Assembly: GCA_021802185.1 (NCBI GenBank)
Contig: JAKAAV010000175.1
Coordinates: forward strand, 1 to 5,609
Source: Chloroflexota bacterium
GTDB taxonomy: Bacteria; Chloroflexota; Limnocylindria; Limnocylindrales; CSP1-4
DNA: 5,609 nt
Direction: 5' to 3'
Part shown: one piece after another, positions 1 through 5,609 of the stretch
Position numbering within the stretch: the first letter of the stretch is position 1
Layout: the number at the start of each line of letters is the position of its first letter
The notes under the pieces: generated by a model
The model's database searches: none
Told to the model about the DNA's origin: nothing
What the model saw: the letters and a program-made list of their open reading frames with translations, nothing else
Program-made: the position numbers and the translations under genes

Positions 1-304
1 CCGCGACCGCTCGCGCCACCGGCGACTGGCGCCCGTGAGCGTCGCCGGCCCGATCGATCCGCCCGCCCCCGATTCGTCCGACGGGATGGCCGAGCGAGAT
101 GCACTGGATCGCGCCCTCGCGGACCTTCCGGCCGAGCAGCGCCTCGTGCTCGCCCTGCGGTTCGTGGAGGACCTCACGGTGCCCGGGATCGCGGCACGGA
201 CCGGTGTGCCCGAGGGAACGGTGAAGAGCCGGCTGCACCGCGGCCTGTCGGCGCTCCGGGCGAGCTATGACGCCGCCGAGCGGACGACAGGGGCGCCGCG
301 ATGA
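1..304 (+). CDS. ECF RNA polymerase sigma factor, C-terminal part (5' end outside window)
   Basis: C-terminal 100 residues of an extracytoplasmic-function sigma-70 family factor, which would direct RNA polymerase to a specific promoter set. The frame is open from base 2 with no stop, so the gene starts upstream; the internal ATG/GTG codons near 35 are not the start. Visible residues 1-8 (R-D-R-S-R-H-R-R) match the basic end of region 2 in the second sigma factor of this window. A variable linker follows, then region 4 at about residues 31-88, with a helix-turn-helix at about 56-86 (EDLT, IAARTG, EGTVKSRLH). Over the last 70 residues I count 43 identities with the second sigma factor (about 61%), so the two are paralogues. 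Its TGA stop overlaps the ATG of the next gene by 4 bp, suggesting translational coupling. Region 2 is not visible, so the ECF group cannot be assigned. The family call is firm. Confidence 0.93.
   Translation, partial: RDRSRHRRLAPVSVAGPIDPPAPDSSDGMAERDALDRALADLPAEQRLVLALRFVEDLTVPGIAARTGVPEGTVKSRLHRGLSALRASYDAAERTTGAPR
289..293 (+). promoter_or_regulatory. Ribosome binding site for the membrane propeller gene at 301
   Basis: AGGGG ends 7 nt before the ATG at 301, inside the last codons of the upstream sigma gene. It supports ATG 301 as the start and the 4-bp ATGA overlap as real rather than a prediction artefact. Confidence 0.6.
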
Positions 305-2865
305 GCAGCAGACCGCCGACGGGCACGACCGGCGGGATCCGTCCGTCCGATGGCGGCCGGAGCGACGACGAGCGGTTCGAGCGCGCCGTGCGCGACGCGC
401 TGCTGCGGCGATCGCCGGGCGAGGCCCCCGCGTCGCTGCGCGCAGACATCCGCGACATCGCCACCATGGAGGGCGCCTCGCGGCGCCGGGTCGTGGGACG
501 CGTCGGCCTGCGCCTGCTTGCCGGGCTCGCCGCCGCGGCCGTCATCGTAGTGGCCGCCGGGATCCTCGTCGCGACGAGGCCGCCTCTCACCGGCACCGTG
601 GGCGAGCCGTCGTCGCCCACCCCGGTCCCGGCGTCCGGCGCCCCGAGCACCGCGCCCACGCCCGTCGCCTCGCCTGCGCCGACTCCACCGGCCGGCATCG
701 CCGCCGCGGAGCTCACGGGCGCGTTCCCGGGCGGCTTCTGGATCGCGCAGGGCACCAGGCTGTCGATCTCGGCGGACGGTGGGGCGACGTGGCGCACGGG
801 GAGTCTGCCGGTCGCGTCGCCGCTCGCGGTCGGCGTCTTCGACGCCCGGCACGCCTGGGCCGTCTACCCCGTGGGCGCGACGCTGACCCCGGTGACGGGC
901 TCGGCGAGCGACGTCGAGCAGCTCGTCATCTACCGGACCGGCGACGGCGGCACGACCTGGGACGCGACCAAGCTCACAGAGAACCTGGCCGACACCAACC
1001 AGGCCATCGCGTTCCGCGACGCGCTGCACGGGTACATCCTCAACTGGCCGCTGCGCATGGGCACGGGCGTCGCCACGCTGCTCGCCACGAGCGACGGTGG
1101 GGCGAACTGGTCGGTTGCCGGGCACGGGAACTGGCTGGGGGGCGAGTTTGCGATCGGCCCCGACGGGTCCCTGTGGGCGGGCAACCCGGGCGAGGCGGGG
1201 CCGGAACAGGTGCCGCTGCTCGAGGTCAGCCGTGACGGCGGGCAGACGTGGCAGGACGCGCGCCTGCCCGGGTACGTCGGGAAAGCGGGCGCTCAGTACA
1301 CCCTCGCAGGGCCACCGGCGTTCTTCGGGTCGCATGGCGTCGTCGCAGTCCACGACGCGACAGGGTCGGCGGAGATTCTGAGCGTGTTCGTGACATCGGA
1401 CGCCGGCAGGACGTGGACGCTCGCGGCGACGTTGAGCCGGAGCGAGACCGCGTCGTACGCCGTGCCCATGACCTTTGCCGCCGCCGACGCGTCCCGCTGG
1501 CTCGTCGGCGGGCTCGGCGCGGCGTCATTCAGAGTCACGACGGACGAGGGCCGGACCTGGCAGGACGCGTTCACGAACGGATTGCCCGCCGGCGTGACGG
1601 CGCTGTGGTTCGCGGACGCGACCCACGGCCTGGCCGAGACGACCACACCCGGCGCGCTCTTCGTCACGTCCGACGGCGGCCGGAGCTGGTCCCCCGCGTC
1701 GCCGGTGCCATCGTCGGAGTCGACGGCCGCGCCCTCGCCGGGTCCCGGCGGATGGACGGGGCTCGAGTGGAGCGCGCCAGCCGTGATTCCCGCCGGGAAC
1801 GCCTCGAGCGCCGTGCTCGGCGATGTGGCGGCATGGAACGGCGGGTACGTGGCGGTTGGGGCACTCCAGTACGGAAACCAGCCGGTCGACGCGCCAGCGG
1901 CGTGGTGGTCGGCCGACGGACGGAGCTGGACGCTCGGGTACGTGGGGCCGCGGGAGGAAGTGGTGTCCATGGGACAGCTGGTCGCGCTGCCCGGCCGGCT
2001 GGTTTCGGTGGGGATGGCGGGGACGCCAGTGTGCACGGCACCCGGCGCCGGGCAGACCTGCCAGCCGTTGCCGGTCGCCACGTGGACCTCGACCGACGGC
2101 CGGGACTGGGTCCGTGGCCCGTCGGTCCCGACCCTGGCCGGTGCGGCGATCGTCGGGCTCGTGGTTCACGACGGACTGGCCATCGCGGTCGGGGACACGG
2201 GCTGGAGCCATCCCGGCATCTGGACGTCGACGGACGGCACGACCTGGACGCGCGAGTCGCTGCCGGCCGCGGCGTTCGCACAGGCGCACTTCGGCGAGCT
2301 CGCCGCGTTCGCGGGCGGTCTCGTGGTCGGCGGTGGCGTCGGAGGGACGCAGCCGTCGGGCGCGGTCGCCAGGAGCGACGTCGTGTCGTCGCCCGCCGTC
2401 TGGACGTCCGCGGACGGGCTGACCTGGCAGCGCGCGAGCCTGGGCGACACGTCGAACGCGGGGCAGGTCCAGATGCTGGCCGCCGGCTCGGGCGGGCTCG
2501 TCGCGGTCGGGCCGACGCCGACAGGCATCACGTCGGCGGTCTGGACGTCGGTCGACGGGCGAACGTGGAGCCGCCTCTCCGACCCGTCGGTCCTGCCGGG
2601 CGGGATCGTGTCGGACGGGACGACGATGGTCGCGCAGGTCTACGCGACCGGTGACCGCGTGACGTTCTCGGTCTCGACCGACGGGACGACCTGGCGGCCG
2701 CTTGCCGACTCCGGCGCAACGGACTCGATGCCACGCTGGCCGGGACCGGCCGTACCCACGATCTCGTCGGTCCGCGTGACGGCACAGGGACTCATCGTGC
2801 TCGGCTGGAACGGGAGCGACGGCACCTCGCCGATCTGGATCGTGCCTGCGATGTCGTCGCCGTAG
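301..2865 (+). CDS. Single-pass membrane protein with two extracytoplasmic beta-propeller-like domains; putative anti-sigma/sensor partner of the upstream ECF sigma factor
   Basis: 854 residues. Residues 21-54 form a short charged segment (R25-F-x-R-A ... L34-L ... P39 ... E41 ... P43 ... L46-R-A) that aligns without gaps to the N-terminus of the second membrane protein here. An Arg cluster (61-67) and a hydrophobic helix (about 70-91) predict an N-in, C-out topology. A Pro/Ser/Thr linker covers about 93-131. The first propeller-like domain has seven Asp boxes (S/T-x-D-x-G-x-x-W, residues 157-463), as in BNR/Ycf48-like folds. A second Pro/Ser linker (464-485) leads to a second domain (486-850) with six SxDGxxW boxes and seven Gly-hydrophobic strands. 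The only cysteines are C578 and C587, a possible disulfide. There is no zinc anti-sigma (HxxxCxxC) motif, and I see no sign of a sialidase active site. The 4-bp overlap with the sigma gene suggests a cognate sensor or anti-sigma factor; that role is inferred. It could instead be a surface adhesin or assembly factor. Confidence 0.85.
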   Translation: MSSRPPTGTTGGIRPSDGGRSDDERFERAVRDALLRRSPGEAPASLRADIRDIATMEGASRRRVVGRVGLRLLAGLAAAAVIVVAAGILVATRPPLTGTVGEPSSPTPVPASGAPSTAPTPVASPAPTPPAGIAAAELTGAFPGGFWIAQGTRLSISADGGATWRTGSLPVASPLAVGVFDARHAWAVYPVGATLTPVTGSASDVEQLVIYRTGDGGTTWDATKLTENLADTNQAIAFRDALHGYILNWPLRMGTGVATLLATSDGGANWSVAGHGNWLGGEFAIGPDGSLWAGNPGEAGPEQVPLLEVSRDGGQTWQDARLPGYVGKAGAQYTLAGPPAFFGSHGVVAVHDATGSAEILSVFVTSDAGRTWTLAATLSRSETASYAVPMTFAAADASRWLVGGLGAASFRVTTDEGRTWQDAFTNGLPAGVTALWFADATHGLAETTTPGALFVTSDGGRSWSPASPVPSSESTAAPSPGPGGWTGLEWSAPAVIPAGNASSAVLGDVAAWNGGYVAVGALQYGNQPVDAPAAWWSADGRSWTLGYVGPREEVVSMGQLVALPGRLVSVGMAGTPVCTAPGAGQTCQPLPVATWTSTDGRDWVRGPSVPTLAGAAIVGLVVHDGLAIAVGDTGWSHPGIWTSTDGTTWTRESLPAAAFAQAHFGELAAFAGGLVVGGGVGGTQPSGAVARSDVVSSPAVWTSADGLTWQRASLGDTSNAGQVQMLAAGSGGLVAVGPTPTGITSAVWTSVDGRTWSRLSDPSVLPGGIVSDGTTMVAQVYATGDRVTFSVSTDGTTWRPLADSGATDSMPRWPGPAVPTISSVRVTAQGLIVLGWNGSDGTSPIWIVPAMSSP
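769..1689 (+). repeat. Seven Asp-box (BNR-like) protein repeats, first propeller domain
   Basis: Seven S/T-x-D-(G/A/E)-G-x-x-W boxes start at protein residues 157, 213, 263, 310, 365, 413 and 456, a period of 43-56 residues. This is the spacing expected of one beta-sheet blade each, so a seven-bladed propeller is likely. Box variants such as SADGGATW, TSDAGRTW and TTDEGRTW keep the Asp, second Gly and Trp. Asp boxes are structural turns in sialidase, sortilin and Ycf48-like folds and do not by themselves imply catalysis. Confidence 0.85.
1753..2850 (+). repeat. Second repeat array (G-G-L-V-A-V-G ... W-T-S-x-D-G-x-x-W), second propeller domain
   Basis: Each unit pairs a Gly-plus-hydrophobic strand (centred near residues 514, 565, 625, 673, 732, 773 and 830) with a W-(T)-S-x-D-G-x-x-W box (boxes start at 537, 597, 643, 703, 750 and 792). 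Seven strands but six full boxes are visible; the last unit ends in a degenerate GSDGTSPIW. Compared with the first array, the box has one Gly instead of two and a Trp before it, so this is a distinct sub-type and not a simple copy. Seven units fit a second seven-bladed propeller. Confidence 0.78.
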
Positions 2866-2983
2866 GCGCCGTCTTCGGCTCCATCCGCGCCGGGTGGCCC
2901 GCGCCCGATCAGCGAGATCGCGCTCGCCGTGGCCTGGTCTTCCGCCGGATGGTGGGTGCGCATGGCACAGCTTCCGTCGAAGA

Positions 2984-3010
2984 TTGAACGGGGCGCTGTC
3001 CGCGCGCGTC
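2984..3010 (+). promoter_or_regulatory. Possible ECF-type promoter for the second sigma gene
   Basis: TTGAAC at 2984-2989 and CGTC at 3007-3010 are separated by 17 nt. GAAC at -35 and CGTC or CGTT at -10, 16-17 nt apart, is the common pattern of ECF-dependent, often autoregulated, promoters. Transcription would start near 3017, before ATG 3029 and ATG 3056 but after ATG 2894. Short motifs like these arise by chance in GC-rich DNA, so this is a suggestion only. Confidence 0.3.
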
Positions 3011-3039
3011 TGGAAGGGCGTGGCGGGGATGGGGCGAGT

Positions 3040-3044
3040 GGAGG
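3040..3044 (+). promoter_or_regulatory. Ribosome binding site that favours sigma start at 3056
   Basis: GGAGG lies 11 nt before ATG 3056. The alternative ATG at 3029 has only an imperfect GGAAGG (3012-3017), also 11 nt away. The better match favours 3056, although the spacing is slightly long in both cases. Confidence 0.45.
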
Positions 3045-3055
3045 GCGCGATCGGC

Positions 3056-3622
3056 ATGGTGGCGCGAGCCGCCGGCGAAGCCGGTGAGGCGGAGGCGATC
3101 GGGGCCGGGAAGGCCGACGCGCGCCGAACCGCCTTCGCGCGCCTGACCGACGTCCGGCTGTCGCGGGCATACCGGCTGGCGGCCATCGTCCTCGACGACC
3201 CCGTCGAGGCGCAGGACGCCGTGCACGACGCGACGCTGCGGGCGTGGGCGTCGTTCGCCGATCTGCGCGACCCCGAGCGCTTCGACCCCTGGTTCGACCG
3301 GGTCCTCGTGAATGGCTGTCGCGACCGGCTGCGCCGGCGCCGGGTGCGGGCGATCACACCGACGGAGGAGACGGGTCGCTTCGAGCCCGATCCGTCCGTG
3401 ACGGCCTCCGAGCGGGACGCGCTCCGCCGAGTCCTGGCGACGCTCGACGCCGAGCACCGCCTCGTCGTGATCTTGCGCTACGTCGAGGACCTGACTCCGG
3501 CGGAGATCGCGGCCCGAACCGGGACCCGGGAAGGAACCGTCCGCTCCCGCCTCCATTACGCGCTGCAGGGGTTGCGCGCCGCCTTCGAGGCGGCGGACCG
3601 CCTTCCGGAAGGCTCCCGATGA
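3056..3622 (+). CDS. ECF RNA polymerase sigma factor (complete)
   Basis: 188 residues from ATG 3056, a normal ECF length. Region 2 spans about residues 27-96: helix 2.2 carries D54-A-V-H-D-A-T-L-R-A-W64, followed by R75-F-D-P-W-F and the basic R89-D-R-L-R-R-R-R that ends the domain. A linker of about 20 residues leads to region 4 (about 118-176), with a helix-turn-helix at about 144-174 (EDLT, EIAARTG, EGTVRSRLH). Regions 1 and 3 are absent, and there is no SnoaL-like C-terminal extension. Start choice: an ATG at 2894 would add 54 basic residues unlike sigma factors and lies upstream of the candidate promoter; ATG 3029 (197 residues) is the main alternative. The TGA overlaps the ATG of the next gene by 4 bp, as in the first module. 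It probably acts on its own promoter and an unknown regulon, restrained by the downstream membrane protein (inferred). Confidence 0.93.
   Translation: MVARAAGEAGEAEAIGAGKADARRTAFARLTDVRLSRAYRLAAIVLDDPVEAQDAVHDATLRAWASFADLRDPERFDPWFDRVLVNGCRDRLRRRRVRAITPTEETGRFEPDPSVTASERDALRRVLATLDAEHRLVVILRYVEDLTPAEIAARTGTREGTVRSRLHYALQGLRAAFEAADRLPEGSR
3600..3613 (+). promoter_or_regulatory. 14-bp perfect palindrome covering the ribosome binding site of the second membrane protein
   Basis: GCCTTCCGGAAGGC is its own reverse complement. Its right arm holds GGAAGG (3607-3612), the ribosome binding site 6 nt before ATG 3619. In RNA it could fold as a 5-bp stem with a CCGG loop that hides AAGG. A ribosome finishing the sigma gene (stop 3620-3622) would open it, which would tie receptor synthesis to sigma synthesis. 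The palindrome is seen; the folding role is inferred. Confidence 0.45.
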
Positions 3623-5609
3623 GCGAGGATCGCTTCGACCGCGCGCTGCGGGCCGTGCTGCTCGAGCGAGCGCCTGACGAGGTTCCCGACGAGCTCCGGG
3701 CGCGCGTGGCCGACGTGATCGGGGGCACGGGTGCGGGAGCGTCCGAGGCCACGGGGGAGCCGATCCGCTCCGCGTCGGCCGGTCCCGCGCCACGGCGTCG
3801 CGCTCGACCGGTCGCTCGTCGGATCCCGTCCAGGCTGACGTCGATCGCGGCTGGCATCGTGGCACTCGCCGTGGTCGGCGGCACGCTCCTCGCCCTCGCC
3901 GGCCTGCACGGGTCGATCGTCGGCCCCGCGCCGACCGCCTCGCCGTCTCCCTTGCCATCGGGCGCACCGCCCTCCGGCGTCCGCGTGGTCGACACCTCGT
4001 GGGCCTTCGACGACATCACCTGGTCTCCCGACGGCTCCTCGTTCGCCGCCCTCGCTGAGACCGAGGCCGGGAAGGCCGAGGTGCGCGTGTACTCGTCGTC
4101 GGGGAAACTGCTCGCGCGGGAGTCGGGCGACGGGTACGGCTGGCTGGACGCGCCGCACGTGGCGATCCAGACCGGGCAGTTCCCCGACACCGCTCCCCAC
4201 CCGGTCGTGCTGCTCGACGTCCGAACCGGTTCGCGACAGACACTCGCCGGCGACTGGCTTGCCGTCTCGGGGAGCGGGCACGGCACGCTCGCGCTCCTGC
4301 GTCCCGGAGGGGCATCGTTCGTTCTCTGGAGGCCGGGGTTCGAGAGCGCCGCGATCGACGGCCAGATCGCGTCCTACTGGAACACGGGCGCCCCCGACCC
4401 CTGGTCGCCCGACGGCAGCCACCTGGCGTACTGGCTCCCGACCACGTCGGCTGACGCCTCGGGCGGGACCGACCCCGGCGGCATCGTGCTCGCCTCGATC
4501 GGCGGCCCGGCGACCCCGACGGTCCTGGCCGTGCTCGACGCGGCGTCGGGCAGGCAGGAGGCCGCCTTCGCCTCCACGCCGCTCGACCCGCGTGCCTTCG
4601 CGAGCTGGAGCCGCGACGGGTCGTGGCTGGCCGGGGCATCTGCCACCGGTGCTGGGCGGGTGCTGCTCCCCGCGCCCGGCGGCGCCTCCTCGGCGGTCCA
4701 ATCGCTCCCGGCGCCGTTGCAGCCGCTCGGCTGGACCCAGGACGGCGAGCTTGCGGTCGGGAACTCGACGGGCGCGGTCGGGACCTGGGATCCGCGTTCC
4801 TCGGGGGGCGTGCTTCGGGCGTCGCTGCCCGCAGGCGCGCGGACCGTCGCGAGTCCATGCGGCGGATCCCTGACGCTCGATGCGGCCGGCAACCTGCTGG
4901 TCGAGTCCAGGCGCAACCCAGTCGGTGACCCGTATCTGACGGGCGGGATCGACATCGGCGGCGTGTCGCTCGATCACGCGCTCCTCGCCTGTGGCCGGGT
5001 CACGTCGCAGGTCGCGGGTGGCCCGACAGATCTCGTCCTCGCGCCGGTCAAGGACCTCGCGGCGGCCGATCCGCCGGCGCTGGTGGCGCCGTCGCCGTCC
5101 CCGACCGCCACTCCGACGGCTTCCGGCTGGCCCGTCGCGCTGCCCGGACCGCTGGGCGGCGCCGAGGACCCGTTCGTCGTCGGCTCGGACGGGACGGTCT
5201 ATCTCGCGACCGCGCCATGGGGCTCGTCCGGCCAGGGGGAGGTCCTTGCCGTGGGGCCGGACGGGGCGAAACCCGGATGGCCGTTCGCACCGGCGGGCAT
5301 CGCGGCGTTCGATCGGCCGGTCCCGGGGCCGAACGGGACCGTATACGTCAACGGCTGGCGGTATGGGAACGGCACCCAGTCGACGAACGACGCGGCGGTG
5401 TGGGCCCTCGACGCCGCGGGCCAGGTGCTCCCGGGCTGGCCGGTCGACGTGCCCGGCGGCGCCCAGGGAATGGCAGTCGCGCCGGACGGGACCGCGTACT
5501 TCATCGAGCGCGCCTCTTCCGGGGGCGCGCAGGCCGTGGCGCTCGATGCTTCCGGTCACGTCAAGCCGGGCTGGCCGGTCGTGCTGACGGGCGGATTGGC
5601 ATGCGGCGG
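3619..5609 (+). CDS. Single-pass membrane protein with WD40-like and PQQ-like propeller domains; putative anti-sigma/sensor partner of the second ECF sigma factor (3' end outside window)
   Basis: The frame is open from ATG 3619 to the window end, giving 663 residues with no stop. Residues 3-34 repeat the N-terminal motif of the first membrane protein (R5-F-D-R-A ... L14-L ... P19 ... E21 ... P23 ... L26-R-A): 15 of 28 positions identical, no gaps. An Arg-rich segment (59-72) precedes a transmembrane helix (about 74-95), so the N-terminus is predicted cytoplasmic. A Pro/Ser linker (103-119) follows. The first outer domain (about 128-476) has four WSPDG-type motifs (W135, W262, W330, W372), typical of TolB/PD40 WD40-like propellers, and cysteines C414 and C458. 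A Pro/Ala/Thr linker (485-501) leads to GWP repeats (from 503), typical of PQQ-like propellers; this domain is incomplete. The 4-bp overlap with the sigma gene and the shared N-terminus suggest an anti-sigma receptor. No zinc-binding anti-sigma motif is present. Confidence 0.85.
   Translation, partial: MSEDRFDRALRAVLLERAPDEVPDELRARVADVIGGTGAGASEATGEPIRSASAGPAPRRRARPVARRIPSRLTSIAAGIVALAVVGGTLLALAGLHGSIVGPAPTASPSPLPSGAPPSGVRVVDTSWAFDDITWSPDGSSFAALAETEAGKAEVRVYSSSGKLLARESGDGYGWLDAPHVAIQTGQFPDTAPHPVVLLDVRTGSRQTLAGDWLAVSGSGHGTLALLRPGGASFVLWRPGFESAAIDGQIASYWNTGAPDPWSPDGSHLAYWLPTTSADASGGTDPGGIVLASIGGPATPTVLAVLDAASGRQEAAFASTPLDPRAFASWSRDGSWLAGASATGAGRVLLPAPGGASSAVQSLPAPLQPLGWTQDGELAVGNSTGAVGTWDPRSSGGVLRASLPAGARTVASPCGGSLTLDAAGNLLVESRRNPVGDPYLTGGIDIGGVSLDHALLACGRVTSQVAGGPTDLVLAPVKDLAAADPPALVAPSPSPTATPTASGWPVALPGPLGGAEDPFVVGSDGTVYLATAPWGSSGQGEVLAVGPDGAKPGWPFAPAGIAAFDRPVPGPNGTVYVNGWRYGNGTQSTNDAAVWALDAAGQVLPGWPVDVPGGAQGMAVAPDGTAYFIERASSGGAQAVALDASGHVKPGWPVVLTGGLACG
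4021..4746 (+). repeat. WD40-like (PD40/TolB-type) repeats
   Basis: Four W-S/T-x-D-G motifs start at residues 135 (WSPDG), 262 (WSPDG), 330 (WSRDG) and 372 (WTQDG), each followed by a short hydrophobic strand such as SFAAL or HLAYW. Strands of the type VVLLD-x-x-TG and VLAVLD-x-x-SG lie between them. The uneven spacing (127, 68 and 42 residues) suggests degenerate blades between the recognisable ones. Confidence 0.7.
5125..5577 (+). repeat. GWP repeats of a PQQ-like propeller (array continues past the window)
   Basis: Gly-Trp-Pro occurs at residues 503, 553, 606 and 651, a period of 45-53 residues. Between them is a repeated pattern of D/N-G-T-hydrophobic-Tyr, then A-(L/V)-(D/G)-x-x-G-x-(V/A)-x-P before the next GWP. 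This resembles quinoprotein-like blades. Four starts are visible; the rest should lie downstream. Confidence 0.72.

Larger units (their letters stand above)
2866..3055. other. Intergenic gap between the two sigma/receptor modules
   Basis: 190 bp separate the stop of the first membrane protein from the best start of the second sigma gene. This is the only real gap in the window and the likely site of a promoter for the second module. It holds a possible ECF-type promoter (2984-3010) and a small inverted repeat CTTC-CGTC-GAAG (2971-2982). I see no U-tract terminator and no convincing small gene. The sigma reading frame stays open back to an ATG at 2894, but those extra residues look non-homologous to sigma factors. 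Confidence 0.6.

Noticed and set aside
769..1689. Sialidase (neuraminidase) activity suggested by the Asp boxes
   Set aside because: Asp boxes are structural and occur in many non-enzymatic propellers. I see no sign of the catalytic Arg triad or the Tyr/Glu/Asp set expected of a sialidase.
1248..2654. 468-residue open frame on the + strand inside the first membrane protein gene
   Set aside because: It is an Arg/Gly-rich out-of-frame reading of the repeat region; the repeat periodicity exists only in the 301-2865 frame.
2865..2891. Possible terminator hairpin after the first membrane protein gene
   Set aside because: Only short competing stems (GCCG-TCTT-CGGC, or GGCGC with GCGCC) are present and there is no T-rich tail, so a terminator cannot be supported.
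2894..3055. N-terminal extension of the second sigma factor from ATG 2894
   Set aside because: The extra 54 residues are basic and do not resemble sigma region 2. The likely promoter lies downstream of 2894, and a better ribosome binding site sits before 3056.
1525..3357. 610-residue open frame on the minus strand that also spans the intergenic gap
   Set aside because: It runs through the first membrane protein gene, the gap and half of the second sigma gene with Arg/Pro-rich sequence and no recognisable motif. The recognised genes are on the other strand.
3556..5559. 667-residue open frame on the minus strand
   Set aside because: It lies antisense to the second membrane protein gene, is Arg-rich and low in complexity, and shows no domain motifs. 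The + strand frame has a transmembrane helix, linkers and propeller repeats. Long antisense frames are common in DNA this GC-rich.

Overview
The DNA is very GC-rich (about 70% or more by eye), with strong G/C preference at third codon positions, Ala/Gly/Arg/Pro-rich proteins and Ser/Pro/Thr linkers. This fits a high-GC environmental bacterium. Chloroflexota (for example Limnocylindria-like lineages) or Actinomycetota are my best guesses. Nothing in the window fixes the taxon, and there is no rRNA, tRNA, mobile element or CRISPR array.

All four genes lie on the + strand and form two consecutive copies of one module. Module 1 is the C-terminal part of an ECF sigma factor (1-304, cut by the window start), overlapped by 4 bp (ATGA) by an 854-residue single-pass membrane protein (301-2865). 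Module 2 follows a 190-bp gap. It is a complete ECF sigma factor (best start 3056, end 3622), overlapped in the same way by a second single-pass membrane protein (3619 to the window end, at least 663 residues, no stop reached). This last gene is open to the edge of the window and is easy to miss.

Both membrane proteins share one plan: a short cytoplasmic N-terminus with an ungapped conserved motif (R-F-x-R-A-x-R-x-x-L-L-x-R-x-P-x-E-x-P-x-x-L-R-A), an Arg-rich stretch, one transmembrane helix, a Pro/Ser/Thr linker, then two tandem beta-propeller-like domains outside the membrane. The propeller types differ. The first protein carries seven Asp-box (BNR-like) repeats followed by a second array of SxDGxxW repeats. 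The second carries WD40-like WSPDG repeats followed by PQQ-like GWP repeats.

The simplest reading is two paralogous sigma/receptor pairs. In each, the N-terminal motif would be a minimal anti-sigma domain holding its co-translated ECF sigma factor, and the propellers would sense an extracytoplasmic signal. A possible ECF-type promoter (GAAC-17 nt-CGTC) precedes the second sigma gene. The anti-sigma role, the signal and the regulon are inferences.
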